Origin: Kibdelosporangium sp. MJ126-NF4
GTDB taxonomy: Bacteria > Actinomycetota > Actinomycetes > Mycobacteriales > Pseudonocardiaceae
DNA length: 64,000 nucleotides
Assembly: GCF_000826545.1 (NCBI RefSeq)
Contig: NZ_CDME01000016.1
Location: 552,960 to 616,959 of the forward strand
Direction: 5' to 3'
This document shows positions 63,939 through 64,000 of this stretch, in pieces. The notes beneath the pieces were generated by a model. That model saw nothing but the letters and a program-made list of their open reading frames with translations. It did no database searches and had not been told where the DNA came from. How positions within the stretch are numbered: the first letter of the stretch is position 1; every line of letters starts with the position of its first letter. The translations under genes and the position numbers were made by a program.

Positions 63939-64000
63939 CCATACGGGAGGAAACCAACCACGAACCCCACCCATGCGCTCACGCGCAAGGCCACGTACGC
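63939..64000. repeat. Composite palindromic repeat, copy C, right part (cut by window edge)
   Basis: CCATACGGGAGG resumes the broken hairpin, then the outer edge CCACGAACCCCACCCATGCGC and GCGCAAGGCC as in copies A and B. The window ends inside the element. Confidence 0.8.

Overview
The window is GC-rich (about 70% by eye), with GTG/TTG starts, dense overlapping operons, many Sec/Tat-exported enzymes and lipoproteins, MmyB, XRE and SAV_915 families, a MAB_1171c-type transporter and type-VII-secretion-like small proteins. This fits a large-genome actinomycete, most likely of the Pseudonocardiaceae (Kibdelosporangium/Lentzea-like). Genus is a guess from gene content; there is no rRNA or tRNA here to decide it. 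The region looks like an accessory chromosome arm: many regulators and exported hydrolases, few housekeeping genes, two pseudogenes, one insertion sequence and a repeat family.

Layout. 0-9.9 kb: end of an MFS exporter, an S41 peptidase, an epoxide hydrolase, an AraC regulator, and an exported TolB-propeller amidohydrolase with a PQQ-type propeller partner. 9.9-18.5 kb: a FAD/NAD(P) protein next to a PEP-transfer-domain protein, a LysR/MBL pair, an OmpR-type two-component system and an S33 lipoprotein. 18.6-19.5 kb: long palindromic repeat A, which cuts off an MmyB-type regulator. 19.5-28.5 kb: an MBL hydrolase divergent from an AtzG-like/AtzE-like amidase and TetR gene around a nearly perfect 25-bp inverted repeat; a type-VII-substrate-like operon; an unusual regulator; a TetR/SRPBCC pair. 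28.5-33.8 kb: a three-gene D-amino-acid operon with a DauR-like regulator, a lipoprotein, an S33 pseudogene and a HAD hydrolase. 33.9-34.9 kb: repeat B. 34.9-45 kb: archaeal-type ProRS, a GntR-ABC operon, an EF-G paralogue with a leader ORF, an exporter/phosphoesterase operon, and a second copy of the unusual regulator. 45-49 kb: an exported HD-domain protein and a small operon with a graspetide-synthetase-like ATP-grasp enzyme, a proline-rich 64-residue peptide and a three-TM protein. 49-62 kb: S33 peptidase, LysR, an L-amino-acid-oxidase-like flavoenzyme with a DMT exporter, an XRE/ImmA/MAB_1171c/amidohydrolase operon, a GH123-like enzyme, a PEBP-family protein and an alpha/beta hydrolase. 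62.2-64 kb: half of a third repeat (C), split by an IS110-family element.

The most striking observation is at the right end. The IS110 element sits inside the hairpin of the palindromic repeat, and its non-coding end reads like a bridge RNA: short matches to both sides of the occupied target flank one small hairpin, and matches to both IS ends flank another, in the order expected for left and right guides. Four further intact copies of the same 17-base target lie unoccupied in repeats A and B. Other leads are the ATP-grasp/peptide/membrane operon, the EF-G paralogue with a WhiB7-like promoter, leader ORF and attenuator-like hairpin, and the paired regulators sharing one C-terminal sensor domain.

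All calls come from reading the sequence; no database search was run.
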